Of a stretch of 15,882 bases of DNA, positions 7,061 through 15,769 are shown piece by piece. A model generated the notes under the pieces. The model saw only the letters and a list, made by a program, of their open reading frames with translations, ran no database searches and was not told the DNA's origin. The DNA is from a bacterium (GTDB taxonomy: Bacteria > JAUVQV01 > DATDCY01), in assembly GCA_036524115.1 (NCBI GenBank), contig DATDCY010000334.1, forward strand, positions 1 to 15,882. The letters are read 5' to 3'. The first letter of the stretch is position 1. Each line of letters starts with the position of its first letter. The position numbers and the translations under genes are program-made.

Positions 7061-9049
7061 ATGGCTGAGACCAAGGGACACAGCGCCGCCCCCGGCGCGC
7101 AGAAGATCATCGACTGGTCGATCGAGCACAAGCTCGAGACCTGCTTCGACCGCGCGCAGAAGATGAAGCCCTGCCCGATCGGGAAGGTCGGCGTCTGCTG
7201 CAAGAACTGCAACATGGGCCCCTGCCGGCTCACCGGCAAGCCCGGCGAGATCGTCACCGGCGTCTGCGGCGCGACCGTCGACACGGTTGCCGCCCGCAAC
7301 TTCCTGAAGATGGCGGCCGCCGGCACCTCGGCGCACTCGGACCACGCGCGCGGCATGGTCGAGACGCTGCTCGCGGTCTGCGAGGGCCACGCGCCCGACT
7401 TCCAGATCAAGGACGTCGAGAAGCTCAAGAAGGTTGCCGGCATCCTCGGGATCGAGACCGCAGATCGCCCGGTCATCGACATCGGCAAGGAGGTCGCGCT
7501 CACGCTCCTCAACGACTTCGGCCGGCAGCGCGGCGGCGAGCTCAACTACATCAAGCGCGCCCCGAAGAAGACCCAGGACCGCTGGCGCAAGTGGGGGATC
7601 GTGCCCCGGAGCATCGACCGCGAGGTCGTCGAGTCCATGCACCGCATCAACATCGGCGTCGACCACGAGCCCGACCACCTGCTGCTGCAGGCGCTGCGCG
7701 TCTCGCTTGCCGACGGCTGGGGCGGCTGCATGATCTCCTCCGACGTCACCGACATCCTCTTCGGGACGCCGAAGCCGATCCAGGCGGAGGGGAGCTTCGG
7801 GATCTTCCGGGAGAAGGAAGTCAACATCGTCATCCACGGCCACGAGCCGCTGATGGCCGAGATGATCTACGACGTCGTCTCCGAGCCCGAGATGATCGCC
7901 TACGCGGTCGGCAAGGGCGCCGCGGGCATCAACCTCGGCGGCATGTGCTGCACCGCCAACGAGGTCCTGATGCGCCACGGCATCCCGACCGCCGGCGGCT
8001 TCACGAACCAGGAGCTGGGCATCATGACCGGCCTCGTCGACCTGATGACCGTCGACGTGCAGTGCATCATGCCGGCGATCGCCAACGTCTCGAAGAAGTT
8101 CCACACCAAGATCCTGACGACGAACCCGCGCGCGAAGATGGTGGGCGCCGAGCACGTCGAGTTCGACGAGCACCACGCCAAGGAGATCGCGCGCAAGATC
8201 GTGAAGATGGCGATCGACAACTTCCCGAACCGCACGGCCAAGGGCGAGCACATCACCGAGAAGTTCCCGATGATCGCCGGCTTCTCCCACGAGTACATCG
8301 AGTACATGCAGGGCGGCAAGTGGCGCGGCTCCTTCCGGCCGCTCAACGACGCGATCGCCGCCGGCCGCGTCCGCGGCGTCGTCGGCCTCGCCGGCTGCGA
8401 CAACCCCCGGGTCAACGCGACGGGGCTGCACAAGTTCATCGCCACCGAGCTGATCAAGCGCGACGTGCTGATCGTCTCCACCGGCTGCGGCTCGGCCGCG
8501 TGCGGCAGCAGCGGCTACCTCACGCCGGAGAACGCGCTCGAGCACGCGGGCCCCGGCCTGCGCGAGGTCTGCGAGGCGATCGGCATCCCGCCGATCCTGC
8601 ACCTCGGCGCCTGCGTCGACAACTCGCGCATCCTGACCATCGCCAGCGCGATGGCCGCCGAGGGCGGGCTCTCCGACGAGATCGGCGGCATGCCGGCGGT
8701 CGGCATCGCCCCGGAGTGGATGAGCGAGAAGGCGATCGCGATCGGCTGCTACTTCGCGGCCTCGGGCGTCCCGGTCATCTTCGGCGGCGACAACCCCATG
8801 AGCGGCAGCAAGGAGGTCACGAAGATCCTGACCGAGACCTGGATGGAGCGCTTCAAGGGCGGGTTCTTCTTCGAGCCGGACGCCCAGAAGATGCTGGACA
8901 TGGCGCTCGAGATGATCGACAAGGCCCGCGCGACCCTCAAGCTCAAGAAGTACGAGCCGGGCAAGTTCGGCACCGAGAAGGTGCTGATGGACATGGCCGC
9001 CCGCCGCGAGATCGAGAAGGCGGCCAAGCCGCACGTCGGCCTCAGCTAG
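7061..9049 (+). CDS. cooS: Ni-dependent carbon monoxide dehydrogenase catalytic subunit
   Basis: CooS (called AcsA in acetogens) interconverts CO2 and CO and feeds CO to AcsB through an internal tunnel. The protein has 662 residues, within the usual 630-680. Near the N terminus are the cysteines for the D- and B-clusters: Cys38, Cys46, Cys47, Cys50, Cys55 and Cys69. The C-cluster ligands are His261 (HGHEP), Cys296 or Cys297 (GGMCCTANE), Cys335 (VQCIMP), Cys446 (AGCDNP), Cys476 (STGCGSAAC) and Cys518 (GACVDN). All fit the pattern of active bacterial CODHs. It lies 21 nt after acsB with a GGAGG ribosome-binding site. This linkage points to the bifunctional CODH/ACS complex rather than a CO-oxidising Coo hydrogenase system. 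It is followed by a hairpin before fhs. Confidence 0.98.
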   Translation: MAETKGHSAAPGAQKIIDWSIEHKLETCFDRAQKMKPCPIGKVGVCCKNCNMGPCRLTGKPGEIVTGVCGATVDTVAARNFLKMAAAGTSAHSDHARGMVETLLAVCEGHAPDFQIKDVEKLKKVAGILGIETADRPVIDIGKEVALTLLNDFGRQRGGELNYIKRAPKKTQDRWRKWGIVPRSIDREVVESMHRINIGVDHEPDHLLLQALRVSLADGWGGCMISSDVTDILFGTPKPIQAEGSFGIFREKEVNIVIHGHEPLMAEMIYDVVSEPEMIAYAVGKGAAGINLGGMCCTANEVLMRHGIPTAGGFTNQELGIMTGLVDLMTVDVQCIMPAIANVSKKFHTKILTTNPRAKMVGAEHVEFDEHHAKEIARKIVKMAIDNFPNRTAKGEHITEKFPMIAGFSHEYIEYMQGGKWRGSFRPLNDAIAAGRVRGVVGLAGCDNPRVNATGLHKFIATELIKRDVLIVSTGCGSAACGSSGYLTPENALEHAGPGLREVCEAIGIPPILHLGACVDNSRILTIASAMAAEGGLSDEIGGMPAVGIAPEWMSEKAIAIGCYFAASGVPVIFGGDNPMSGSKEVTKILTETWMERFKGGFFFEPDAQKMLDMALEMIDKARATLKLKKYEPGKFGTEKVLMDMAARREIEKAAKPHVGLS

Positions 9050-9072
9050 GACCGGCCGCAGCAATCAACCGC

Positions 9073-9102
9073 GGGGTCCCCGCTCACCGGGGCGGGGACC
9101 CC
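9073..9102 (+). promoter_or_regulatory. Strong hairpin between cooS and fhs
   Basis: GGGGTCCCCGC (9073-9083) is perfectly complementary to GCGGGGACCCC (9092-9102), leaving an 8-nt loop. The 11-bp GC-rich stem lies 23 nt after the cooS stop and ends 8 nt before the fhs ribosome-binding site AAGGAGAGG. No U-run follows, so it is more likely a processing, stabilising or partial-termination element than a classical terminator. Confidence 0.6.
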
Positions 9103-9122
9103 TTCACCGTCAAGGAGAGGCC

Positions 9123-10910
9123 ATGACCGCCAAGGGCGCCTACAACCCCCGCTCGATGGACCCGACGAAGTTCAAGGACTACCAGATCGCCCAGGAGGCG
9201 ATGAAGCACCTGCCGGCCCCGGACGCCTGGGCCGAGAAGCTCGGGCTGAAGAAGGACGAGATCATTCCCTTCGGCCGCACGCCGAAGCTCGACTTCATCA
9301 AGATCATGAACCGGCTCAAGGACAAGCCGGACGGCAAGTACGTCGAGGTCACGGCGATCACCCCGACCCCGCTCGGCGAGGGCAAGACGACGGTCTCGAT
9401 GGGCCTCGTCCAGGGCCTCGGCGTCAAGGGCAAGAACGTCGGCGGCGCGCTGCGCCAGCCCTCGGGCGGCCCGACGATGAACGTCAAGGGCACGGCGGCC
9501 GGCGGCGGCAACGCGCTGCTGATCCCGATGACCGAGTTCTCGCTCGGCCTGACCGGCGACATCAACGACATCATGAACGCCCACAACCTGGCGATGGTCG
9601 CCCTGACCTCGCGCTACCAGCACGAGTGCAACTACACCGACGAGGAGCTGACCAAGCGCGGTCTGCGCCGGCTGGACATCGACCCGAAGAACGTCGAGAT
9701 GGGCTGGATCATCGACTTCTGCGCCCAGGCGCTGCGCAAGATCACGATCGGCCTCGGCGGCAAGAAGGACGGCTACCCGATGGAGAGCCGCTTCGGCATC
9801 GCGGTCTCCTCCGAGCTGATGGCGATCCTCGCGGTCTCGCGCGACCTGCGCGACATGCGCGACCGCATCGGCAAGATCACCGTGGCCTACGACCGCACCG
9901 GCAAGGCGATCACGACCACCGACCTCGACGTCGCCGGCGCGATGACCGCCTGGATGCGCAACACGATCAACCCGACCCTCTGCTACTCGGTCGAGGGCCA
10001 GCCGGTGCTCATCCACGCCGGCCCCTTCGCGAACATCGCCATCGGCCAGAACTCGATCATCTCCGACCGCCTCGCGCTCAAGATGTTCGACTACACGGTC
10101 ACCGAGTCCGGCTTCGCGGCCGACATCGGCTTCGAGAAGTTCTGGAACGTCAAGTGCCGCCTCAGCGGCAACATCCCGAACGTCTCGGTGCTCGTGGCCA
10201 CGATCCGCGCGATGAAGATGCACGGCGGCGGCCCCCGGGTCGCGCCGGGGCGGCCGATCCCCGAGGAGTACACCAAGGAGAACCTCGACCTGGTCGAGAA
10301 GGGCTTCGCCAACGTCGCCCACATGATCAGCATCATCAAGAAGAGCGGCATCGTGCCCGTGGTCTGCATCAACCAGTTCTACACCGACACCAAGGCCGAG
10401 CACGATCTGGTGCGGCGGCTCTGCGCGGAGGTGGGCGTGCGCGTCGCGGCCTCCAACCACTGGATGTACGGGGGCGAGGGCGCCGCGGAGCTGGCGGACG
10501 TGGTCATGGACGCCTGCAAGGAGAAGTCGAACTACAAGCCGCTCTACGAGCTCTCCGTGCCGCTGCGCCAGCGCGTCGAGATGGTGGCCAAGCACGTCTA
10601 CGGCGCCGACGGCGTGATCTGGTCGCCGCTGGCCGAGGAGAAGGCCAAGCGCTTCGAGTCCGACAAGTTCTTCGCGGACTTCCAGACGATGATGGTCAAG
10701 ACGCACCTGTCGCTGACGCACGACCCGACCCTCAAGGGCGTGCCGAAGGGCTGGATGCTGCCGATCCGCGACGTGCTGGTGTACTCGGGCGCGAAGTTCC
10801 TCTGCCCCATGGCCGGGGACATCAGCCTCATGCCCGGCACGGCGTCCGACCCGGCGTACCGCCGGGTGGACGTCGACGTCGAGACCGGCGAGGTCTCGGG
10901 GCTCTTCTAG
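9123..10910 (+). CDS. fhs: Formate-tetrahydrofolate ligase, RQPSGGP-type
   Basis: Fhs uses ATP to join formate and tetrahydrofolate to 10-formyl-THF, the first folate step of the methyl branch. The protein has 595 residues, slightly longer than the usual 555-560. The nucleotide loop [11 protein letters not shown] is at residues 80-90. The folate/formyl-phosphate region reads [19 protein letters not shown] (111-129) instead of the more common REPSLGP with KGGAAGGG. The following [20 protein letters not shown] also departs from the acetogen form. I recall this variant from Desulfobacterota that use the Wood-Ljungdahl pathway, so it is probably a distinct subfamily rather than a damaged enzyme. 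The C terminus has the usual SLMPGT-type segment. Start: ATG after AAGGAGAGG. The gene is bracketed by strong hairpins, so its mRNA level may be set apart from its neighbours. Confidence 0.96.
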   Translation: MTAKGAYNPRSMDPTKFKDYQIAQEAMKHLPAPDAWAEKLGLKKDEIIPFGRTPKLDFIKIMNRLKDKPDGKYVEVTAITPTPLGEGKTTVSMGLVQGLGVKGKNVGGALRQPSGGPTMNVKGTAAGGGNALLIPMTEFSLGLTGDINDIMNAHNLAMVALTSRYQHECNYTDEELTKRGLRRLDIDPKNVEMGWIIDFCAQALRKITIGLGGKKDGYPMESRFGIAVSSELMAILAVSRDLRDMRDRIGKITVAYDRTGKAITTTDLDVAGAMTAWMRNTINPTLCYSVEGQPVLIHAGPFANIAIGQNSIISDRLALKMFDYTVTESGFAADIGFEKFWNVKCRLSGNIPNVSVLVATIRAMKMHGGGPRVAPGRPIPEEYTKENLDLVEKGFANVAHMISIIKKSGIVPVVCINQFYTDTKAEHDLVRRLCAEVGVRVAASNHWMYGGEGAAELADVVMDACKEKSNYKPLYELSVPLRQRVEMVAKHVYGADGVIWSPLAEEKAKRFESDKFFADFQTMMVKTHLSLTHDPTLKGVPKGWMLPIRDVLVYSGAKFLCPMAGDISLMPGTASDPAYRRVDVDVETGEVSGLF

Positions 10911-10917
10911 CGTGGCC

Positions 10918-10955
10918 GCGCCGTCGGGGGGGGGTGTCGTCCCCCCCGACGGCGC
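10918..10955 (+). terminator. 15-bp hairpin after fhs, probable terminator or attenuator without U-run
   Basis: GCGCCGTCGGGGGGG (10918-10932) is perfectly complementary to CCCCCCCGACGGCGC (10941-10955) around an 8-nt loop, starting 8 nt after the fhs stop. It is the strongest hairpin in the window. There is no U-tract after it; instead a TATAGT box follows 4 nt later. It may end or slow fhs transcription before the next promoter. Confidence 0.55.
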
Positions 10956-10959
10956 ATGC

Positions 10960-10965
10960 TATAGT
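10960..10965 (+). promoter_or_regulatory. -10-like box before the RACo gene
   Basis: TATAGT, identical to the -10 box of the acsB promoter, lies 13 nt before the ATG at 10979. A transcript starting near 10972 would have a leader of about 7 nt, and no Shine-Dalgarno sequence is seen in front of this start. The -35 position falls in the right arm of the preceding hairpin and is poor, so the promoter would need an activator or be weak. Confidence 0.4.
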
Positions 10966-10978
10966 ATTCCGCTCTGAT

Positions 10979-12916
10979 ATGGCACGGGTACGCTTCGAAC
11001 CGAGTGGCCGCGAGGTCGAGATCGCCGCGGGCGAGAGCCTGCTGCGGGCTGCGATCGTCGCCGGGGTCCACGTCAACGCCTCCTGCGGCGGCACCGGCTC
11101 CTGCGGCAAGTGCCGGGTCGTCGTCGAGCAGGGCGCGGTCGCGACGGAGCCCACGGGCAAGCTCTCGGCCGAGCAGATCGCGGCCGGCTCGGTGCTCGCC
11201 TGCACGAGCACGGTCAGCGGCGATGTCGCCGTGCGCGTGCCGGTGGAGTCGCAGCTCGGCGACACCCGCGCCGTCCTCGCGCGCGAGCACCGCACCGTCA
11301 CGCACGGCTCGGCGCTGACGCCGGCGGACCTGCGCGAGCTCTTCGGCGACTTCGAGCTCGACCCGCCGACGCAGCGGCTCTTCGTCGAGCTGCCGCCGCC
11401 GACGCTCGAGGACAACATCGGGGACCTCGAGCGGCTGCGCCGCGAGCTGGCGCGGGCGCACGGGGTCGGGGAGTTCGCCGTCGACCACGCCTGTCTCGCG
11501 CAGCTGGCGCGCCGCCTGCGCCAGGCCGACTGGAAGGTGACCGCGACGCTGACCCGCGGCGGCGACGGCGAGGGGCCGCGGCTGATCGCGCTGGACCCGG
11601 GGGACCGCTCCGGGAAGCACTACGGACTGGCCATCGACATCGGCACGACCACCGTCTGGGCGGAGCTCGTCGACCTGGCGAGCCGCGAGACGCTCGGACG
11701 CGAGTCGGAGTACAACAGCCAGATCAGCCTCGGGGACGACATCATCTCGCGCATCGTCGCCTCGATGAAGAAGGACGGCCTCGCGCGCCTGCAGTCGCTC
11801 GTCGCCGGGACCATCAACACGCTGGTCGACCGTCTCCTCGAGAAGACGGGGGTCGAGCGCGACGACATCGTCTACGCGGTGGCCGCGGGCAACACGACCA
11901 TGGTCCACCTCTTCTTCGGGATCGAGTCGCGCTACATCCGGGAGGAGCCCTACATCCCGACCGTGAACTTCCCGCCGGCGCTCCCCGCCGCGGCGCTGGG
12001 GCTGCGGCTGGCGCCGGGCGCGCGCGTCCTCTGCGTCCCCGGGCGCGCCAGCTACGTCGGCGGCGACATCACCGCCGGCCTGCTCGCCGCCGGGGTCTAC
12101 CGCAGCGACAAGCTCACGCTCTACATCGACATCGGCACCAACGGGGAGATGGCGCTCGGCAACCGCGAGTGGCTGCTCTCCTGCGCCTGCTCGGCCGGCC
12201 CGGCCTTCGAGGGCGGCTCGGTCAAGCACGGGATGCGCGCGGTGCTCGGGGCGATCGAGATCGTGCGCATCGACCCGGACACGCTCGAGCCGATGATCGT
12301 CACGATCGGGCAGAAGAAGGCCAAGGGCATCTGCGGCTCGGGCCTCATCGATGCCGTCGCCGAGCTCTTCCTCACGGGGGTCATCAACGAGCGGGGGAAG
12401 TTCAACATGGAGCTGGCGCACCCGCGCCTGCGCACCGTGGACGGGATCGCCGAGTACCTGCTGGTGCCGGGGGAGCAGTCGGGCACCGGCGCCGACATCG
12501 CGATCACCGAGGCGGACCTCGACAACCTCATCCGCACCAAGGGGGCGATCTACGCCGGCATCATGACGCTGCTCGGCCAGATGGAGATGCCGGTCGAGGC
12601 GATCGAGCAGGTCTACATCGCCGGCGGCTTCGGCCGCTACCTCGAGCTGGACCAGGCGATCACCATCGGGCTGCTCCCGGAGTTCCCCGAGGAGAAGGTC
12701 AAGTACGTCGGCAACGGCTCGCTCCTCGGGGCGCACCTGGTGCTGCTCTCGCGGGCCGCGCGCGAGACCGCCGGGGAGATCGCGCGGGGCATGACGTACC
12801 TCGAGCTGAGCACCAACCCGGGCTTCATGGACAACTATGTCTCGGCGCTGTTCCTGCCGCACACCGACCAGCACGCCTTCCCCTCGGTCCTGCAGCGGGT
12901 CTCGCGGGCGCACTGA
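10979..12916 (+). CDS. acsV: Corrinoid activation protein, RACo/AcsV type (ferredoxin plus ASKHA ATPase)
   Basis: RACo proteins use ATP to lower the barrier for reducing inactive Co(II) corrinoid protein back to Co(I). The 645-residue protein has an N-terminal plant-type [2Fe-2S] domain (about 1-90) with Cys36, Cys42, Cys45 and Cys75 in C-x5-C-x2-C...C. A linker and middle domain follow (about 91-212), then the C-terminal ASKHA ATPase domain from about 215. Phosphate-loop motifs are IDIGTTT (219-225), GNTT (304-307), GGDI (361-364), DIGTNGE (384-390) and GICGSGLID (450-458). The neighbouring acsD and acsC encode the likely target. DUF4445-type ASKHA proteins also serve methyltransferase systems, but the context favours the corrinoid iron-sulfur protein. 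The ATG lacks a ribosome-binding site and follows a promoter-like box closely, unlike every other gene of the cluster. Confidence 0.93.
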   Translation: MARVRFEPSGREVEIAAGESLLRAAIVAGVHVNASCGGTGSCGKCRVVVEQGAVATEPTGKLSAEQIAAGSVLACTSTVSGDVAVRVPVESQLGDTRAVLAREHRTVTHGSALTPADLRELFGDFELDPPTQRLFVELPPPTLEDNIGDLERLRRELARAHGVGEFAVDHACLAQLARRLRQADWKVTATLTRGGDGEGPRLIALDPGDRSGKHYGLAIDIGTTTVWAELVDLASRETLGRESEYNSQISLGDDIISRIVASMKKDGLARLQSLVAGTINTLVDRLLEKTGVERDDIVYAVAAGNTTMVHLFFGIESRYIREEPYIPTVNFPPALPAAALGLRLAPGARVLCVPGRASYVGGDITAGLLAAGVYRSDKLTLYIDIGTNGEMALGNREWLLSCACSAGPAFEGGSVKHGMRAVLGAIEIVRIDPDTLEPMIVTIGQKKAKGICGSGLIDAVAELFLTGVINERGKFNMELAHPRLRTVDGIAEYLLVPGEQSGTGADIAITEADLDNLIRTKGAIYAGIMTLLGQMEMPVEAIEQVYIAGGFGRYLELDQAITIGLLPEFPEEKVKYVGNGSLLGAHLVLLSRAARETAGEIARGMTYLELSTNPGFMDNYVSALFLPHTDQHAFPSVLQRVSRAH

Positions 12917-12938
12917 CGCAAGAGGAGGAGGCCTTTCG

Positions 12939-13703
12939 GTGAGCTACACGATCGCGGTGGCCGGCAAGGGCGGGACCGGCAAGACGACCATCTCGAGCCT
13001 CGTGGTGCGGCACTTCGTCCGCGCGGGGAAGACGCCGGTCTTCGCCGTCGACGCGGACGCGAACTACAACCTCAACGACCAGCTCGGGGTGGAGGTCAAG
13101 CGGACGATCGGCGCCTCCCGCGAGGAGATGAAGCGCAAGATCACCGCGAACGAGATCCCGCCGGGCATGTCCAAGGACGACTGGATCGAGATGCAGATGT
13201 CCGCGGACCTCATCGAGGCCGAGGGCTTCGACCTGCTCGTCATGGGGCGGCCGGAGGGGCCGGGGTGCTACTGCGCGGCGAACAACACGCTGCGCCGGCA
13301 CCTCGAGATCCTCTCGAACAACTACCCGGTGATCGTCATCGACAACGAGGCGGGCATGGAGCACCTCTCGCGGCGCACGACGGCGAACATCGACCTGCTC
13401 CTGCTGGTCTCGGAGCCGAGCCCGGTCGGCATCATGACCGCGGCCCGCATCCGCGACCTGGCCCGGGAGATGGAGGTCAAGGTCGCGCGCTCGGGCCTCG
13501 TCATCAACCGCGTCCCGAACCCCGGCCTCGGGGTCCGGCTCGTGGAGGAGGCGCGCGGGCGCGGCCTCGAGGTCCTCGGCACGGTGCCGCTCGACGAGGC
13601 GGTGGTCGAGCAGGCGATGGCGCACCAGCCCGCGTTCCGGCTGCCCGACGGCGCGCCGGCGGTCAAGGCAATCGAAGCGGTTCTCTCAACCGTGTCCCTG
13701 TAA
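12939..13703 (+). CDS. cooC: CODH nickel-insertion ATPase CooC
   Basis: CooC is a MinD/SIMIBI-type ATPase that binds nickel and supports its insertion into CODH (and ACS in the AcsF form). The 254-residue protein starts with the P-loop GKGGTGKTT (residues 9-17), including the second (signature) Lys. The metal-binding CYC motif at the dimer interface is Cys110-Tyr111-Cys112, and the Walker-B-like segment is VIVIDNEAGME (131-141). All match nickel-binding CooC1-type proteins. I chose the GTG at 12939 because AGGAGGAG lies 8 nt before it and the conserved domain starts at once; the frame is open further upstream inside the previous gene. The gap to the RACo gene is 22 nt, so they are probably co-transcribed. 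With cooS and acsB nearby, both enzymes are plausible clients. Confidence 0.95.
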   Translation: MSYTIAVAGKGGTGKTTISSLVVRHFVRAGKTPVFAVDADANYNLNDQLGVEVKRTIGASREEMKRKITANEIPPGMSKDDWIEMQMSADLIEAEGFDLLVMGRPEGPGCYCAANNTLRRHLEILSNNYPVIVIDNEAGMEHLSRRTTANIDLLLLVSEPSPVGIMTAARIRDLAREMEVKVARSGLVINRVPNPGLGVRLVEEARGRGLEVLGTVPLDEAVVEQAMAHQPAFRLPDGAPAVKAIEAVLSTVSL

Positions 13704-13726
13704 TTCGGAGGGCATGAACATTAACT

Positions 13727-13851
13727 GCAGACCGATCAAAAGGGTTCAGATGCAAGGCGCGCGACGCGCGAATGCCGAGACGTACGAGGTGTACGTCGCA
13801 GGCAGGCGCGAGGAGCGCACCGCCGCAGATGAGCCTTTTTCAGCGGTCTGC
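13727..13851. repeat. 125-bp intergenic inverted-repeat element between cooC and folD
   Basis: The ends are imperfect inverted repeats of 22 nt: left arm 13727-13748 starting GCAGACCG, right arm 13830-13851 ending CGGTCTGC. In the centre GACGTAC (13779-13785) and GTACGTC (13791-13797) form a perfect 7-bp stem with a 5-nt loop, so the whole element can fold as one long imperfect hairpin. The order (AGATGCAAGGCG near the left, GTACGTC in the centre, CGCAGATGAGCCTTTTTCAGCGGTCTGC near the right, shown here in parts) resembles recurring intergenic elements I recall from deltaproteobacterial genomes. Only one copy is in the window. It could insulate folD from upstream transcripts; function unproven. 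Confidence 0.6.
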
Positions 13852-13871
13852 GCATAAAAAGGGGGGAGTGC

Positions 13872-14741
13872 ATGGCGGCGAAGATCATCGACGGAAAGGC
13901 AATTTCGGCTCAGATCCGCGGCGAGCTGACGCAGGAGGTCGCGAAGCTCAAGGCCGAGAAGGGCGTGCTGCCCGGCCTGGCGGTCGTCCTCGTGGGCGAG
14001 GACCCGGCGTCCAAGGTCTACGTCGGCCAGAAGGAGAAGGCCTGCGCCGAGCTCGGCCTGCACTCCAAGAAGTACGCCCTCCCGGCGACGACGCCCGAGG
14101 CCGAGCTGCTCGCGCTCGTCGAGAAGCTCAACAACGACCCGGCGATCGACGGCATCCTCGTGCAGCTGCCGCTGCCCAAGCACATCGACGAGAACAAGGT
14201 CATCGCGGCGATCCACCCGGACAAGGACGTCGACGGCTTCCACCCGGTGAACGTCGGGCGCCTCGTGATCGGCACGGAGGGCTTCAAGCCCTGCACGCCC
14301 TACGGGTGCATCCACCTGCTCAAGCGCTCGGGCGTGAAGCTCCAGGGCGCCGAGGTCGTCGTCGTCGGCCGCAGCAACATCGTCGGCAAGCCGGTGGCGC
14401 TGATGCTGATCCACGAGAGCGCCACGGTCACGGTCTGCCACTCCAAGACCAGGGACCTCGGCGAGGTCTGCCGCCGCGCCGACGTGCTCGTCGTCGCGAT
14501 CGGCCGGCCGAAGTTCATCACCGCGGACATGGTCAAGCCCGGCGCGGTGGTCATCGACGTCGGCGTCAACCGCCTGCCCGACGGCAAGCTCTGCGGCGAC
14601 GTGGACTACGAGCCGCTGGCGCAGAAGGTCGCGCAGATCACCCCGGTCCCCGGCGGCGTGGGGCCGATGACGATCGCGATGCTGATGTTCAACACCGTCA
14701 ACTCGGCCCGGCGGCGCGCCGGCCTGCCGGCGCTCAAGTAG
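13872..14741 (+). CDS. folD: Bifunctional methylene-THF dehydrogenase / methenyl-THF cyclohydrolase
   Basis: FolD converts 10-formyl-THF to methenyl-THF and then to methylene-THF with NAD(P)H, the steps after Fhs in the methyl branch. The 289-residue length is standard. Active-site residues match E. coli FolD numbering: Tyr50 and Lys54 (VYVGQK), Gln98 (GILVQLPLP) and Asp121 (DKDVDGFHP). The nucleotide-binding motif [13 protein letters not shown] spans 162-174, and the C-terminal [11 protein letters not shown] is at 257-267. The ATG follows a purine-rich GGGGGGAG stretch. It comes after the 125-bp repeat, so it may be transcribed separately from cooC, and it is 15 nt upstream of acsD, with which it is surely co-transcribed. 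This also supports bacterial THF, not methanopterin, as the C1 carrier. Confidence 0.98.
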   Translation: MAAKIIDGKAISAQIRGELTQEVAKLKAEKGVLPGLAVVLVGEDPASKVYVGQKEKACAELGLHSKKYALPATTPEAELLALVEKLNNDPAIDGILVQLPLPKHIDENKVIAAIHPDKDVDGFHPVNVGRLVIGTEGFKPCTPYGCIHLLKRSGVKLQGAEVVVVGRSNIVGKPVALMLIHESATVTVCHSKTRDLGEVCRRADVLVVAIGRPKFITADMVKPGAVVIDVGVNRLPDGKLCGDVDYEPLAQKVAQITPVPGGVGPMTIAMLMFNTVNSARRRAGLPALK

Positions 14742-14756
14742 GAAAGGGGAGGAACG

Positions 14757-15695
14757 ATGGCATTCCAGGCACCCGTTGAGACATCATCCGGCAAGATCCG
14801 GGAGCTGACGCTCGGCGCGAAGAAGACCGTCACCACGGGCGGACAGAACGCGCTGGCGTTCCACACCTTCGAGGGGACGCTGCCGAACCCGCCGCGGATC
14901 GCGCTCGAGGTCTTCGACACCGCGCCGGCCGACTGGGCCGAGGAGCTCAAGCGCGTGCTCGGCGACGTCTGGGGCGACCCGGTCGCGTGGGCGAAGAAGT
15001 GCGAGGGCGAGTTCGGGGCGGACCTGGTCTGCCTGCAGCTGGCGGGCACGGACCCGAACGGCGCCAACCGCAGCGCCGCCGACGCGGTGGCGACGGTCAA
15101 GGCCGTCGCGGACGCGATCTCGGTGCCGCTGCTCGTCTACGGCTCGGGCAACGCCGAGAAGGACGCCGAGGTGCTCAAGGCCGTCGCCGAGGCGACCCAG
15201 GGGAAGAACGTCACGGTCGGCGCGGCGATCGAGGAGAACTACAAGTCGATCGGCGCGGCGGCGATGGGTTTCGGCTGCAAGGTCGTCGGCCAGACCCCGA
15301 TCGACGTCAACATGGCCAAGCAGCTCAACATCCTGCTGACGAACCTCGGCGTCGCCGCCGAGAACCTGCTGATCGACCCGTCGACCGGGGCGCTCGGCTA
15401 CGGGCTGGAGTACTCGTTCTCGATCCACGAGCGGATCAAGCTCGCCGCGCTCAAGCAGAACGACGCGATGCTGCAGTCCCCGAGCGTCTCGAACCTCGGC
15501 AAGGAGGTCTGGCGGGCCAAGGAGGCGAAGATCACGCAGGCCGAGGCGCCGCAGTGGGGCGATCAGCGCAAGCGCGGCATCGTCTGGGAGGCGCTGACCG
15601 CGGTGGCGCTGATGATGGCCGGCTCGGACATCCTGATCATGCGCCACCCCGAGGCGGCGAAGCTGGTGCGGCAGGCCATCGCCGGGCTCGCCTGA
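14757..15695 (+). CDS. acsD: Corrinoid iron-sulfur protein small subunit
   Basis: AcsD is the TIM-barrel small subunit that pairs with AcsC and holds the corrinoid between them. The complex receives a methyl group from methyl-THF (via AcsE) and passes it to AcsB. The 312-residue length fits the bacterial subunit. Typical segments include TLPNPPRIALEVFDTAP near residues 41-57, LVYGSGNAEKDAEVL, ENLLIDPSTGALGYGLEY and the C-terminal MMAGSDILIMRHPEAAKLV. The ATG has a GGGGAGG ribosome-binding site, 15 nt after folD. The next gene is acsC, 74 nt downstream. An isolated CdhD of archaeal type is less likely, given the bacterial AcsB and FolD in the same cluster. Confidence 0.96.
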   Translation: MAFQAPVETSSGKIRELTLGAKKTVTTGGQNALAFHTFEGTLPNPPRIALEVFDTAPADWAEELKRVLGDVWGDPVAWAKKCEGEFGADLVCLQLAGTDPNGANRSAADAVATVKAVADAISVPLLVYGSGNAEKDAEVLKAVAEATQGKNVTVGAAIEENYKSIGAAAMGFGCKVVGQTPIDVNMAKQLNILLTNLGVAAENLLIDPSTGALGYGLEYSFSIHERIKLAALKQNDAMLQSPSVSNLGKEVWRAKEAKITQAEAPQWGDQRKRGIVWEALTAVALMMAGSDILIMRHPEAAKLVRQAIAGLA

Positions 15696-15769
15696 GGCGG
15701 CCCTGGCGCGGATTGACGACGCGGGGCCCGCAAGGCCGCGCAACACTCTCGAGAAAGAAGGGGTAAGAC

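Noticed and set aside
4655-9064. A 1469-codon open frame on the - strand, antisense to acsB and cooS
   Set aside because: It mirrors two highly conserved enzyme genes. High GC at third positions removes stop codons from the antisense frame, and the translation is a low-complexity run of Asp, Val, Leu, Arg and Ala with no domain.
9626-10978. Upstream extension of the RACo frame through fhs, suggesting a fusion
   Set aside because: It is a shadow of fhs in another frame. The 2Fe-2S domain starts right at ATG 10979.
15697-15739. Terminator between acsD and acsC from GCGGCC / GGCCGC
   Set aside because: Only 6 bp around a 31-nt interior with no U-run. Such pairs are expected by chance at this GC content.
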